This document shows positions 36,408 to 47,962 of a DNA stretch of 64,000 bases, in pieces; the first letter of the stretch is position 1, and the number at the start of each line of letters is the position of its first letter. The notes below the pieces were generated by a model. It ran no database searches and was not told the origin of the DNA. It saw only the letters and a list, made by a program, of their open reading frames with translations. Made by a program: the position numbers and the translations under genes. The DNA comes from Capsaspora owczarzaki ATCC 30864 (Eukaryota; Opisthokonta; Filasterea): contig NW_011887298.1 in the NCBI RefSeq assembly GCF_000151315.2, forward strand, positions 1,060,530-1,124,529. The letters are read 5' to 3'.

Positions 36408-38265
36408 GCTGAGAACACCAAGCTTTGCGCGCGTTCACGCAGACAGGTCCCTCGGGGGTGTACTTGGAGTAGCTAGCGTGTGCTCGCTGGTGAAAGTCGG
36501 GTCAAAGAGAGACTCGGGAAGCGCGAGACGGGGGTGGGAGGGAAGGGGGAAAAGTGTCCGAGCGCGCGATTGGAATGGAAGCGAGCTTGATCAAGAAATT
36601 GAGTCGCCTCCTACCGCAGCAGCAGAGCCGGGCCAAGTAGCAAAGCACAACAAGCAAAAACAAAAAGGTGAGATGGCGTGTTGAATCAAGATGGTTGGTT
36701 GTGACATTGGATGCGAGGGAAGAGGGTGGAAGAGATTGGGAGATGGGACAAGGCACAATCTTCATCCATAAAGGCGCATCCAATCCTTCGCCGCTCACCG
36801 CGCGTCGGATGTCGTCCAAAAGGAGTGACGAATGACTGAGCACAAAATCCACACAATCAACGTGGCCAAAAACACACGAGACTTGGACTGAAAAGTGAAC
36901 GTGATTGGAATCGAAATCGAAATGAAATAAAGCAAAAAACCGCCAAAAATCCAATAAAATAAAATAAAATAAAAGTTGTCAAAATCGGAGAAAAAAAAAA
37001 CACCAAAGAAAGCAAACCGATTGACAAACAACTCAAAAAAAAAACTAGAAGAAGAGCTCGATAATAACGAGAATCAAAAATCAAAAGGCACAGACAATAA
37101 GAGGCGGGAGGGGGGGGGAGAGAATGGACGAACGCACATAAAGCTGTGCGTTTCACTTTTGCTTCCCGCCAAAAAAAAAAAAAGAAAAAAGAAAAAAAAG
37201 CATTCTCGACACACTTGTTGGCTGCACGCGCACTCTGGGCCAGTTCAGCACGCCTCCGTCTGGTGTCGGATGGGCAGCCTCCAGAGTTGCCTTCAACCTT
37301 TTGCTCTGATTACCATGCGAGAACTGCAACTCGACCGTGGCAATTCGCTTCCATTTCCATCCCATTGAAAAAACCAACAAAAAAAAAAAAAAAAAAAAGG
37401 CAACGATCTCGGATTTTTGTTACTGTGACGTGGATTGCACTGTACAAAAGTCAAAGCGAACTGCTCGCTTGGCCTCCAATGACCCGACGCACACAAGACG
37501 CATTTGCAACGGAAACTTGTCCAACACGACGCAAGCTGACGGAGGGACACGCGGAGCACAGCGCGCTTTGGGGAGGCACACTGGATTGAGAGGAGCACAA
37601 AAGCGAAGAAGGGCCAATCCATTCCACACGCCCTCGCTTTCGCTCCCTTTCGCTTCACCCCCACTCCCCGCTCGCTTCCCAAAGCGAACACCCAGAGCAC
37701 CAACGATGCTCTGCGCAGAAACGGTACACAAAAACTGACCGGCTGCGTCGAACAAAAAGCGAGCACAACAACAAAGTCGAACGAAACGAAGAAATTTGGT
37801 CGAATCATCAATCAAAAGGCAAAGGCAAAGGCAAAGGCAAATTGAAGGGTGGAAAACAAAACCTTACTGACTTTGACGAAGGAGTGAGTGAAGAAAAGAC
37901 TGGAGAGCGCAAAACGAGAACATGGCTCGGATGGAAGGAAGGAAGAGTTGCCGAAGTGGCATCATTGCAACAAAACCAAAACCAAAAACGAAGCTCAAGT
38001 TGATTGCGGATTGTGTCACCATCGGGGCTGCAAGGAACAATCACCCAGAATCGCAAACTGGAAGGCATGTTGCAAGTGTGAATGTGAGTGCGTGGAAAGG
38101 ATGTGCGCACTGTGGCAGCAGGATAGGATTTGGTGGTCTCAGATTGAGGATTACCGCAGCAATTGCAATCCCAAATCATCAACCGCACAACGTATCACAT
38201 TTGCAGACATTTCATCTCCTCATTCTTTGTTTCTTTGTTCTTCTTTTTCTTGTTCTTTCGTGACA
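36408..38265. promoter_or_regulatory. Divergent intergenic region between IP3R and alpha-glucosidase
   Basis: 1,858 bp between the start codons. It is rich in A tracts (near 37170-37200 and 37377-37398) and has four AGGCAA units at about 37816-37841. An inverted E2F-like core (TTCCCGCCAAAAA) lies at 37163-37175. No reading frame in it resembles a known family. Confidence 0.5.
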
Positions 38266-41200
38266 ATGATGGCGCGCGTGGCATCATCGTTGTCGGCATT
38301 GCTTGTCCTGGGACTCGTCCTCGCAGTTTCAGCAGCGCCGCAGTGCAACCCCGGCGGTGTGCGCAACGACTGCGGTAACAAACACAAGCATTGCTTGTTC
38401 TTTGCTGCATGCGTTGATGATTGCTGGCGACGTTCTCGTTCGCGTTCTCGCACTGGAAGGGACGAGCGAGACGAGGGAACAAACCATGCCCAATCCTCAA
38501 TGCGCACTCACTTTGCACTCCCAACTCGCTCTCCATGCACACGCTCTTCTCTGTACACAACCCACAGGCTATGTTGGCATTACGCAGCAGCAGTGCGAGG
38601 CGAAAGGGTGCTGCTGGAGCCCGCTCGACAACAACCCGTGGTGCTTTAACTCTGTAAGCGGCGTTTTCATTGATCTCGCGCTCTACCTCTGCAACACGAA
38701 CTCTTCCATCGCCACGGCTTTTGACTGTGTGCTCTGGGTCTCAGAGTCAAGTTGTTGATTTGGCTTGCGCAGTGTGTGGTTTGAAGTCGAAAGCGAGGGG
38801 GGGGAAACAATCATGTGCTGTTGCCCCTCTTTGAGGCTTCATGGCAGCCACACGCACACACTCGCTCGTGAACGCGAATGGCACCCTTGCTCATTCTGCT
38901 GTTTTGCAACAATCTCACGGTGGCTGATGCGACGATGACCCTTCTCAGCGCAACAAAATGGCCGCGTGCGCTGCGCCAATCATTCAATCAATCGTGAACG
39001 GAGCATTATTTTTAATGTTTTTGCGTTTCGTTTTTAACGCTTGTTTCATTTTTTTAACGCCCCGCTTTTGTTTTTCTTATTCTCAATGATTCGAGTGTCG
39101 AAATTCAATGACCAGGGTCGAAAAAACAAAAATCAAACATGTCTCGTGTTTGGATGAATCTCAAATGAATCTGCTTTTGTTTTTGCCCAGAACCCGCCTC
39201 AATCCAACTACGTCGTCAAGAGCATTGCGCAGACAAGCGTCGGATATGACATTACACTCACGCTGGTGAGCGCTCCAGCAACGTTCGGCCCGGACGTGGT
39301 CAACCCGAAGGTGTCGGTGTCGTACGACACGGCAGACCAGCTGCGTGTGCGCATTGTCGACTCGGACGACAGCTCGCGCTGGGAGGTTCCGACGTGGCTC
39401 TCGCCCCTGCCCCCGCCGCCGACCAAGCCAGCGGCCAACCCCAACTATGTCTTCTCGACGGCCCCGATTGGCCAGCCGTTCTGGTTTGCCGTCTCGCGTG
39501 CGTCGGACGGCAAGCCCCTCTTCAACACGTCGTCGACCGACGCCACCCCGTTCAACAACATGGTGTTTGAGGACCAGTACCTCGAAATCTCCACCCAGCT
39601 GCCTTCGACCAACTACATTTACGGCATTGGCGAGCACGTGCAGTCGATGCGCCTGACCCCCGACACGTACACGCTGTGGGCGTACGACACGCCGACCCCC
39701 GTGCTGAACAACTTGTACGGCGCTCACCCGTTCTACATTGAGCAGCGCGCAGACACTGGCAAGGCCCACGGCGTCTTCTTCCGCAACAGCAACGGCCAGG
39801 ACGTGACGCTCTCTGGCACCTCGCTCACCTTCCGCTCGATTGGTGGCATTTTCGACTTTTTCTTCTTCATGGGCCCCACCCCCGAGGCCATCGTGCAGCA
39901 GTACACCAGCGTCATCGGTCGCCCCCACATGCCGCCGTTCTGGGGCCTCGGGTTCCACCAGTGCCGCTACGGCTACAAGTCGCTCAGCGACCTGCAGACG
40001 GTTGTCGCCCAGTACAAGGCCAACCAAATCCCCCTCGACACCATGTGGACGGACATTGACTACATGGACAGCTTCAAGGACTTTACCTGGGATCCCGTCA
40101 ACTTCCCGCAGTCGGGCATGCTGTCGTTTGTCAATTCGCTCCACGCCAACAAGATGCAGTATGTCGTCATTGTCGACCCCGGCCTCGCCAACCAGCCTGG
40201 CTACGCTCCGTACGACCAAGGCGAGAAGCTCAATCTCTTTGTCAAGACTGGCGACGGCGTCACCGACTTTGTCGGCAAGGTTTGGCCCGGTCTCTCCGTC
40301 TTCCCAGACTTTTTCAACCCTTCGACCGCGCAGTTTTGGCAAACCCAAATCCAGACCTTCCTGGCTGGCGTGCCCGTGGATGGTCTCTGGATTGACATGA
40401 ACGAGATTAGCAACTTTTGCAACGGCGAGTGCGACTCGGCCACCTCCACCACTCCCGCCCAAGCCGCCCAGCTGCTCGAGCGTCTCGCCACCTCCCCGCC
40501 TGCCGGCCACATGGCTGGCTTCAACCCGGTCTCCCCACCCTACGCCATCGACAACCAGCAGCAGCACCAGCCCTTGAACATCAAGACCCTTGACATGACC
40601 GTTCAGCACTACGGCGGCGTGCTCGAGTACGACGCGCACAACCTGTTTGGCCTGAGCGAGGCCCTTGCGACGGACGCGGCGCTCGAAGTCGTGCGCAAGC
40701 AGCGCTCGTTTGTCATTTCCCGCTCGACCTTCCCCGGCTCGGGTCGCGCGACCGGCCACTGGACGGGCGACAACCACGCCACCTGGGACGACCTGTACTA
40801 CTCGATTCCCGGCATGATCAACTTCCAGATGTTTGGCATTCCCCTGGTTGGCTCGGATATCTGCGGCTTTTTGGATGACACGACGGAGGAGCTCTGCGGT
40901 CGCTGGATGCAGCTTGGCGCCTTCTACCCGTTCTCGCGCAACCACAACACGCTCGGCGCAGCCCCACAGGAGCCTTACACTTGGCCGTCTGTGGCCGCGA
41001 TCAGCCGCACCGTGCTGGGCATCCGCTACTCGCTCCTGTCCTACTACTACTCGCTCTTCTATCTTGCCCACGTCCAGGGCACCACGGTCATCCGTCCCTT
41101 GTTCTTTGAGTTTGGCAACGACACCACGACGTACACGATCGACCGCCAGTTCCTTGTCGGCAACGCTTTGCTCGTCACACCCGTTCTGACCCAGGGCGCC

Positions 41201-41926
41201 TCCACCGTGTCGGGCTACTTCCCCCAGGGCGTGTGGTACGATTGGTACACGCTGAGCCCTGCTGTCGGCTATTCCAGCATTGGCTCGTGGCAGACGTTGA
41301 ACGCGCCGTTCAACACCATTCCGCTGCACTTGCGCGGTGGCTCCATCGTTCCCATTCAAAATCCCGCCCTGGTTTCCGCGGATGCGCACTCCTCGGACTT
41401 TACGCTCTTGGTGGCCACCAACTCTACCGGCTCGGCACAGGGCTTCCTGTTCCTCGACGATGGCACCAACCTGGCCATGACTTCTTACGTCTCTGTGACG
41501 TACTCTGCGGCGTTCGGCGGCGCCGGCGCTTCTGGCCAGCTCACCAACCAAGTGACTGACACCGGCTACGGCAGCGTTGCCACACAGCGTCTCGCCACCG
41601 TCAAAGTGCTGGGCGTGACCAGGCAAACCACGGTTGTCTCCCTCAACTCGGCTCTGTACTACAACTTTACCTGGGACGCCCCGACGCAAGTGCTGACCAT
41701 TACCAACCTGCAGCTGCCTATCAGTGCTCCGTTTGTGCTGTACTGGGCTCCATCGACCATGACTGAGGCTGCGGATGCTGAAAATCATGAAAATGGCCAG
41801 AGCACCAGTCTCCAAGCACCCGCGATTGCTGGCATTGTTGTCGGATGTCTTGCTGTTGTGGCGCTTGCCAAGGTGATTGTCCGTCGCCGCAAGTCCGTTG
41901 TTGTTGGCGAGTACACCAGCATCTGA
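38266..41926 (+). CDS. GAA: GH31 alpha-glucosidase with trefoil domain and membrane anchor
   Basis: Three exons (38266-38374, 38568-38653, 39191-41926) give 976 aa. A signal peptide (MMARVASSLSALLVLGLVLA) is followed by a P-type trefoil domain with six cysteines (27-63, with CEAKGCCWSPLDNNPWCF). The GH31 domain has nucleophile Asp467 in GLWIDMNEISNF and acid/base Asp592 in HWTGDNHATWDD. This is the layout of lysosomal acid alpha-glucosidase and of sucrase-isomaltase/maltase-glucoamylase. Unlike human GAA, the C-terminus has a membrane helix (about 945-962), a basic RRRK stop-transfer and a tail ending YTSI, a YxxPhi-type sorting signal. It is therefore a type I protein probably delivered to lysosomes or endosomes; this targeting is inference. 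Intron 2 is unusually long for the window (537 bp). Confidence 0.93.
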
Positions 41927-42138
41927 GATGTTTGTGCTGCAGCGTTTGCGGTTTTTGATTCGCTTGTGATTTGTGTTTTTGTTGTTGTTGTTGTTTGTTG
42001 ATGATTGTTTGGTTGTGCTTCATCATTGAATTCCGATATGATGATTCTCGGTTTTTTTATTTTCCATTTCAGGAGGGGATGTGTCAGTCTGATTTCTCAG
42101 AAAGCAAGCCATCTTTCTTTTGTTTGAAACAAAGCCAA

Positions 42139-43110
42139 ATGTCCCAGCCTTCCACTTCACCCGAACGCGTTCTGGGCAGATTGCCAGGCCTTGTCCTGGT
42201 GGATGTTCAACTTGGCCTGACAGATCCCGCGAACGAAGCGCACTGGGGCGGGAATCGCAACAACCGAAACGCCGAGCAAGTGATTGGGCGACTGCTGCAA
42301 CTCTGGCGAGCACGCAATCTTCCGGTCTTCCACGTCAAGCACGACTCGATTGAAGCTCAGTCGCCGTTGCGTCCCGACCAGCGTGAGTGGCGATCAGAGC
42401 GGTGTTCGGCGGGGGGGGGGAAAGTAATGAGTGTAAGAGGCTGATTATTCACTGTTGGAATTGTTTTCAGCCGGCAACGCCTTCCATCCTGTCGCCGTGC
42501 CTCTTCCCAACGAACCAGTCTTCCCCAAGTCGGTCAACTCAGGCTTCATTGGCACTGATCTGCAGGCGCGTCTTGAGCAGGTCAGCGAATTGCATTGAAA
42601 GCTTGGTTGTCGGAGTTTCGATTTCGCCGTGTTTGAATCATTTCGCCGTGCTCTGACTGCGCAATGCTCATCCTATCGTTTTTCTCGATTGTTTCGTATG
42701 ATTTCGTGGATTACTTTGGCACTGTTGTCCAATCTGCGCTGGGGTAGCGAGGCGTAACTTCCGTCGTGATTGTCGGAATCACAACCGATCACTGCGTGAG
42801 CACGACAACGCGCATGGCGGGCAATCTGGGATTTGTCTGCTTCTTGGTCGAAGACGCCGTCGCAACTGTGAGTGATGTCATGTTGGAGCGAGCTTGACAA
42901 GTGGAAGTTGATTCGATGGCGAAACCTGAACTGACTCATCTGAGCGCGCGTTGGACTGATTTTGTTCAGTTTGACAAGACTGGTTACAACGGTGTCAAGT
43001 ACCCTGCACAGCTGATTCACGACACTGCCCTTGCTAGTTTGCACGACGAGTTTGCGACAGTGCTCCAATCCCAGACACTTGAGCAAAAGTTGGCCGCGAT
43101 CTTTGCTTGA
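42139..43110 (+). CDS. Isochorismatase-family cysteine hydrolase
   Basis: Four exons (42139-42382, 42471-42580, 42748-42867, 42970-43110) give 204 aa. The catalytic triad of the family is visible: Asp22 in LVLVDVQ, Lys101 in [14 protein letters not shown] and Cys134 in [15 protein letters not shown]. The cis-peptide neighbourhood (VGITTD) and the final [19 protein letters not shown], followed by a short tail, are typical. The relatives include bacterial nicotinamidase-like and isochorismatase-like hydrolases and animal ISOC1/2; the substrate cannot be told from sequence. The start codon is the last in-frame ATG before conserved sequence, and upstream in-frame ATGs lie in the 3' flank of the alpha-glucosidase gene. 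The stop is 170 bp from the convergent stop of IFRD. Confidence 0.9.
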
Positions 43111-43280
43111 GGATTGATTGTCCGTTCGTTTTGTTGTTGTCGTTGTTAGAGTCAAGCACTATTAGAACTCGTCGAGCATGAAAGCAAGCAAGCATGCCTT
43201 CAAACGTTCCAAAATTCAAACGACCAGACAAAAACAAAACCACATGTATTGGAACAACAGCAGGCAGCCTCAACAACGCA

Positions 43281-45537
43281 TTATTCATCGTCGTCCTCAA
43301 CTCGACCCTTCGACGCTTGACGACGATCGCGGTTTTTGTTGCGGTACATGCTGCGAGCCTTCGACACGGCGGCAAAGTATGCGGCCTTGTTTCGCTGTTT
43401 TTGAACGCGCATATGTGAGTGAATCTCATAGTTTTCGCCATGGTTCAGACGACACAACACTTGCACCACTCCATCCTACCTTGTCATCGCCGGCGTTTCG
43501 ACCGCCATCAGCAGCATCATTGGCGACAGGACTGAGATCAAACATATCTCGTAGAAGCGGGTTGGACTAGACAACAAAGTGACGAGAATTTTGAGCAGAC
43601 AGAAACGACAATGAACAAACTGGCGGTGCAAGAGACATTTCTGAATATGAACATACCATCAGCTGAGGCTGGAACCCGCTGTGAAGGATTGCTCGGAGCT
43701 GATTCAAACGATTGAACGACTCCCATGTGTCAACCACAAAGCGTTCCTTCAGCAGCTTGACGGTCTCCTCGACGCCTTCATGCGCCTATATGGACATTGA
43801 ACAACCAAAAGGACGTTCAGTAAAAAAGGTAAGAATGTCGAACGCGCCCTCAAACAAAGACCACAAAACAACCTCACCTCGAGTGTGTCCTTGACTTGGC
43901 GCAACACGCTGCGTTCGCGCGTGCGCTCTGCCTTGGCACGGCTCTTGACAGAGTCCGAGCAGAGGGCATCGAGCTGCTCGCAAATGTCGTCCACTTGGAA
44001 GTGGGAGTCGAACGACTTGGAGCGACCACCCTCGGCCACGGTGGCGTCGACGAGGGCACGACCCAGCTCAAACACCGCGGCCAGAGTCTCAGAAGCAGCG
44101 AGGCGGATGTGGTGGTCAGAGGAGGCCAGCAGGGTGGTGAGTGGTCGAACGACCTCGCGAGAGAGCTCGACGATGCGGGCTGTCGACGGGACGCGTGGCA
44201 GCAGCAATCCCCACGCCACGATGGCAGCGGCGACCATGTCCGGGTCGCTGACCGTGTGGGCCTGACCGTTCTGCGCCAACTGAGCCTCTGTCTGGTGCTG
44301 GGCACGGCTGAACAGTTCCTGGGCCAGCTGCATGGTGGACGTGACTTCGGTGGGATCTTCGCTCGTGATGAAGACAGTCCAGGACAGTGCAGCCACGCAA
44401 GCGGCGCGGGTGCTGCTATTCGTCTGCCATAGGCACGTGGAAGATTGAGAAGCATAGGACAAGTGAGCAATAGCGAAAAAAAAAAACGACAAACGACAAA
44501 AAGAAACTCAACGACCGCAACAACAAAGACTCGTACAGCAGCCGCAGATGCATAAGTCCGGAGCGCCGTGATAATGTCACCAAGCTCGCCTGAGACCTCC
44601 GAGCCTAGCTGGAGCACGACAAGCGTCACGGCAGAGGCGGCAGTTGCTCGGATGTTGTCCTCGCTGCCTTTGAGGCACTTTTCAATTCCATCCAGCAGAG
44701 ATACTTTGCTATTGTTTCGGAAAAAAAAAAAAAAAAAGAAAGCGGACGGCGATGGTCAGCACGTTTGGGCATTGTGTGTGAACGAAGGCAGCCAAAAACA
44801 AAACGTACTGGGTGGCAAACACGGCGGGCAAGTAGAACTTTTGCAGCAGCTGGATCAGCTTGGACAGGCCCGCCGAGCGCAGGATGGATCGACGCTCACG
44901 AAGGGCATCCAGGACCTGCTGCAAGTGGCTCTCAACTGCACTCGCGCCATGTTCTGGTTCGCCGGATCCCGCGTCTTCGTCGTCGGACATTGCGCCTACA
45001 AGGCAACAAAAAAGCAAGACGACAGAATGAACAACTCGAGATCATACATTGGATACATTGGTCAAGTCAAGGAGGTGCACACTGTTTATCGACGTACCTG
45101 AGCGACCACTGGTGACACTGCCAGGCAAATCAGAAACCAAAGAACAGACAGCAGTGAGCAACAATTGGCGAATGCGAGATCACTTTCCCAACCGCTCGAT
45201 GGAACAAGCCTCAAAAGCGTTTTTGTGCCAGAGTCCAACGCATGACGAGTGTGTCAGCATGCTTTCGCAGACGACTGTGGAGGGAGCAACGTTACCTGGA
45301 AGCGTCGTCATCGCTGTCATCGACCGAGGCAGCACGGCCACCGCCACCGCGGCGCGCGTTCCGCTTGTTGCTCTGCTTGGCAGACGAGCCTTGGTGGTCT
45401 TCGCCGTTGGCGTCGTCCCCGTCGTCGTCGTTCTGGCCGCCGCGTCGACCCGCTGCACTCGGCATGTCCGCAGTGATGCGCGCCGCTGCAGCCGCCGCCG
45501 CGTTGCTCTTCCTCTCGCGGGACTTGAGGCCAGACAT
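43281..45537 (-). CDS. IFRD1: Interferon-related developmental regulator (IFRD1/2) homologue
   Basis: Eight exons: 45537-45296, 45117-45098, 44995-44809, 44708-44537, 44423-43878, 43785-43657, 43566-43480, 43424-43281, giving 508 aa. The leader is Ala-rich then acidic. The helical-repeat domain shows LLDGIEKCLKGSEDNIRATA, SDHHIRLAASETLAAVFELG and RAKAERTRERSVLRQVKD, followed by FVVDTWESFNRLNQLRAIL and NPLLRDMFDLSP. The C-terminus SHMRVQKQRNKAAYFAAVSK parallels the IFRD end RFERHLYNSAAFKARTKARS. Animal IFRD1 modulates histone-deacetylase-dependent transcription and IFRD2 inactivates ribosomes; this single gene could precede that split. Exon 2 is a 20-nt micro-exon, needed to keep phase. The last acceptor (CTATGAG) is weak. 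Start at 44990 is an alternative that loses the leader. Confidence 0.87.
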
Positions 45538-46041
45538 TTGCTTTGGTGTGTGGGGGCTAGGGTTGGATGTTCAAAGTGTTTGACTCTGATGAAACAAGTG
45601 AGTTTTGCTGCATCAACGCAAAACCGTTCATTCAGCGATTCTAAGCCTTTCCCTGCTCTCTCTCCCCTGATGAGCTTCAAAGACGGATGCCCAAAAAAAA
45701 AAACACCTCAAAAGCTTTGCATGAGATTTTCGAAAACACCCGCTGTAATACTCACAACTGCGCAGAACAGCAATCGACTGATTCAACACCCAAAAACACA
45801 AAAAAGCAGACTGCGTATTTGCGATCCAAGCGAAAACTGAGATTCGAAATGACAGGCAGTTTGACTGTGCGACGATGAAGGTGAAGTTGACATTCGAAGC
45901 GAAGCGAAGCCGATCAACAAAAAGAGAAAAAGAAAGAAGAAAGAAGAGAAAGAAGAAAACGCAGTCTTTTTCTTAACAGCGCAGTAGCACCAAAACCCCC
46001 TTTTCTTTCTTTGAATAGCACATTAAAACAAAGAAAAAAGG
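45538..46041. promoter_or_regulatory. Divergent intergenic region between IFRD and NDFIP
   Basis: 504 bp between the start codons, with a GAAGCGAAGCGAAGC repeat near 45896-45910 and A-rich blocks beyond. No gene was seen. Confidence 0.45.
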
Positions 46042-47640
46042 ATGTCGTTTCGCTACGAAGTGGTACGCTTTTTTTTTTTTTTTTTCGCTTTTTCTTTCTC
46101 TTCTTTTGGTTTCCTCTTCCCTTGTTTTTCACTCTCCCCTTTCGCACTGAGTGACCGAGCGATACTGAGTCGGTTGGACAGAGTGTGCGAGAGGGTTAGG
46201 GAGAGGGTTGGGAGAGGGAGAGAGCAAAGCAATGGCGGAGAGTTGGCTTTTGTTCACGTCCCCGTTTCCCCAAAGGTTCCACTTCACTCATGCGTCCTTC
46301 CCCCTTGTTGTTGTTGTTGGTTGTTGACTGCAGCTGCGCGACGAGAGCGACATGCCTGCAACACCGCACGAGGAAATCCAGCTGACCCCGGTCTCCTCTT
46401 CCTCCACGGCTGCGGCGGCGGCGGCGGTTGTTGAGGAGGAGCCGCTGCCGGTCTACCAGCCAAACCCGACCTTCTCCGACGCAGGCACGCCGCACATGCC
46501 GCTCCCAACCTACGAACAGGTCCAGTCCGACAAGGCCCGCGAATTCGCTGTAAGCCGAGCCTTCAGAGGAGAGGGGGGAGGGCAAGAGCGAGGCCGAGCA
46601 AGAGCGGGGCGTTGTTTTGGCCTCTTTTTTTTTTTTTTTTTTTTTTCCTTTTCCTGTTTTCTGACGTGTTTGCCATCATTGTTGACAGGCGTCGTCTGCG
46701 GCTGCCGTGGCCGCAACTAATGCTGAATTGATGCACGAAGGTAAGCAGGGCATGTTTCTTTGATTCCTGCCAGCAACAGCAACAATCAGCATATAAAAAA
46801 AAAAAAAAGGAAAAAAAAAAGGAAAAAAAAAAAGCTCGCGCTATTCCACCAATCGGCGTGAGGCAGAACCGGACCCCGAAAAACGATCGCCATTGTATTG
46901 TATTCTATTGGATTGTATTGTATTGCATCCATTTGTTGAGAGTCGACCCACTTTCCGCTTGTGCCATCCATGCCGAGCCATGCATTGGATGCAAGCAACA
47001 GCATCCAAGCATCCAGGAGGAGGGGGTTGTGTCTGAGGGTTTGGAGAGGGTTTCCTAATCGTTTTGATTTGACTTGTTTTTTTGTATTTTGTTGTGGATG
47101 GTTGTTGTTGTTGTTGTTGTTGTTGTTTTTTTATATCTTGACTTTTGTGTTCCGTCTTCTTGGTGTTTGCAGCTGAAGCACTGGTCGGCACCGACTCTAC
47201 TTTCCTGATGTCCTTCTTTGGTAAGCCGAGCAACAACAATTCTTGCCGTTTTGACTTTGATCTTTATTATTGTTTCTCACTATTTTTTGCATTCCTCCGT
47301 CGAAATTGTCACGTTTCGTGCAGTCTGCTTGATTTTCGACATCCTCGGCGTCATTTTCTGCATGTGCTTTGGCTCTTCCGCGGCCACCAAGTTTGGCGTC
47401 GTTGCTGGCTTGGGCAGCGCATTGCTGGCTCGTTGCGCCTTTGTCATGTACCAGGCGTTTTCGCCCGCAGTCGTGCCCGAGGATGACAAGTACCACCAGT
47501 CATATGTCAAAAACACCTTCCCAATCATTGCCTTGTTGGGCTTCCTGCTCATGATCTACGGCTTTGGCTCGTATCGCCGAGCAAAGCTCGCTCTCCGGAG
47601 ACGCATTGAGCAGCTGTCCTCCGCCGTCGTGAATGCCTGA
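46042..47640 (+). CDS. NDFIP1: NDFIP1/2-like NEDD4-adaptor membrane protein
   Basis: Five exons (46042-46062, 46334-46549, 46689-46740, 47173-47220, 47324-47640) give 217 aa. The cytosolic N-terminus carries two PY-type motifs (PLPVYQP and PLPTYEQ). Three hydrophobic helices follow, beginning GTDSTFLMSFFGVCLIFDIL and including AATKFGVVAGLGSALLAR and IIALLGFLLMIYGFGSYRRAK. NDFIP1 shows the same plan: PPPY and LPSY motifs, GNDGIFMLTFF, GRYGAISGFGLSL and VFLVLGFLLFLRGFINYAK. These Golgi/endosomal proteins recruit and activate NEDD4-family HECT ubiquitin ligases. The first coding exon encodes only seven residues. The topology and PY motifs suggest a conserved adaptor role; partner binding is inference. 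Confidence 0.87.
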
Positions 47641-47962
47641 TGATGGATGCGTATCTGAGATGCGTTGTATGTATTTTATGCTTTTTTCAGTTTGCCCTGT
47701 TCTCAGTTTTTGTTGTTGTTGTTGTTGTGCAAAACTTGTCTTGGTGTTTTCAACGATAAATACCATTTCGGTTGATTCCTGTTGTTTGATTACTGTTTGG
47801 GTTTTTTTCGTGAGTCTGGCTGTGAACAAAACTTGCAACAAAACTCGCATGGTCGAGCTAGGGTGTTTGGAGTATTTAATTGATGATAACTATTATTATT
47901 GTGATGGCAGCAGCGCATTATTACAACCCCGTCAATCGTGATCAATGGCACACAAGCCCTGT
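47641..47962. other. Convergent 3' gap between NDFIP and AFF
   Basis: 322 bp between the two stop codons, T-rich then A-rich. It contains likely 3' UTRs and a cgataaat near 47754 that could serve as a polyadenylation hexamer variant. No gene was seen. Confidence 0.5.

Noticed and set aside
39161-41815. 884-codon open frame on the minus strand opposite the alpha-glucosidase gene
   Set aside because: It is the mirror of a GC-rich third-codon-position gene; its translation shows no domain and is rich in Arg/Val/Gly as antisense shadows are.
42139-42139. Longer isochorismatase starting near 41971
   Set aside because: The extra residues come from T-rich 3' flank of the alpha-glucosidase gene and are Cys/Phe-rich low-complexity sequence.
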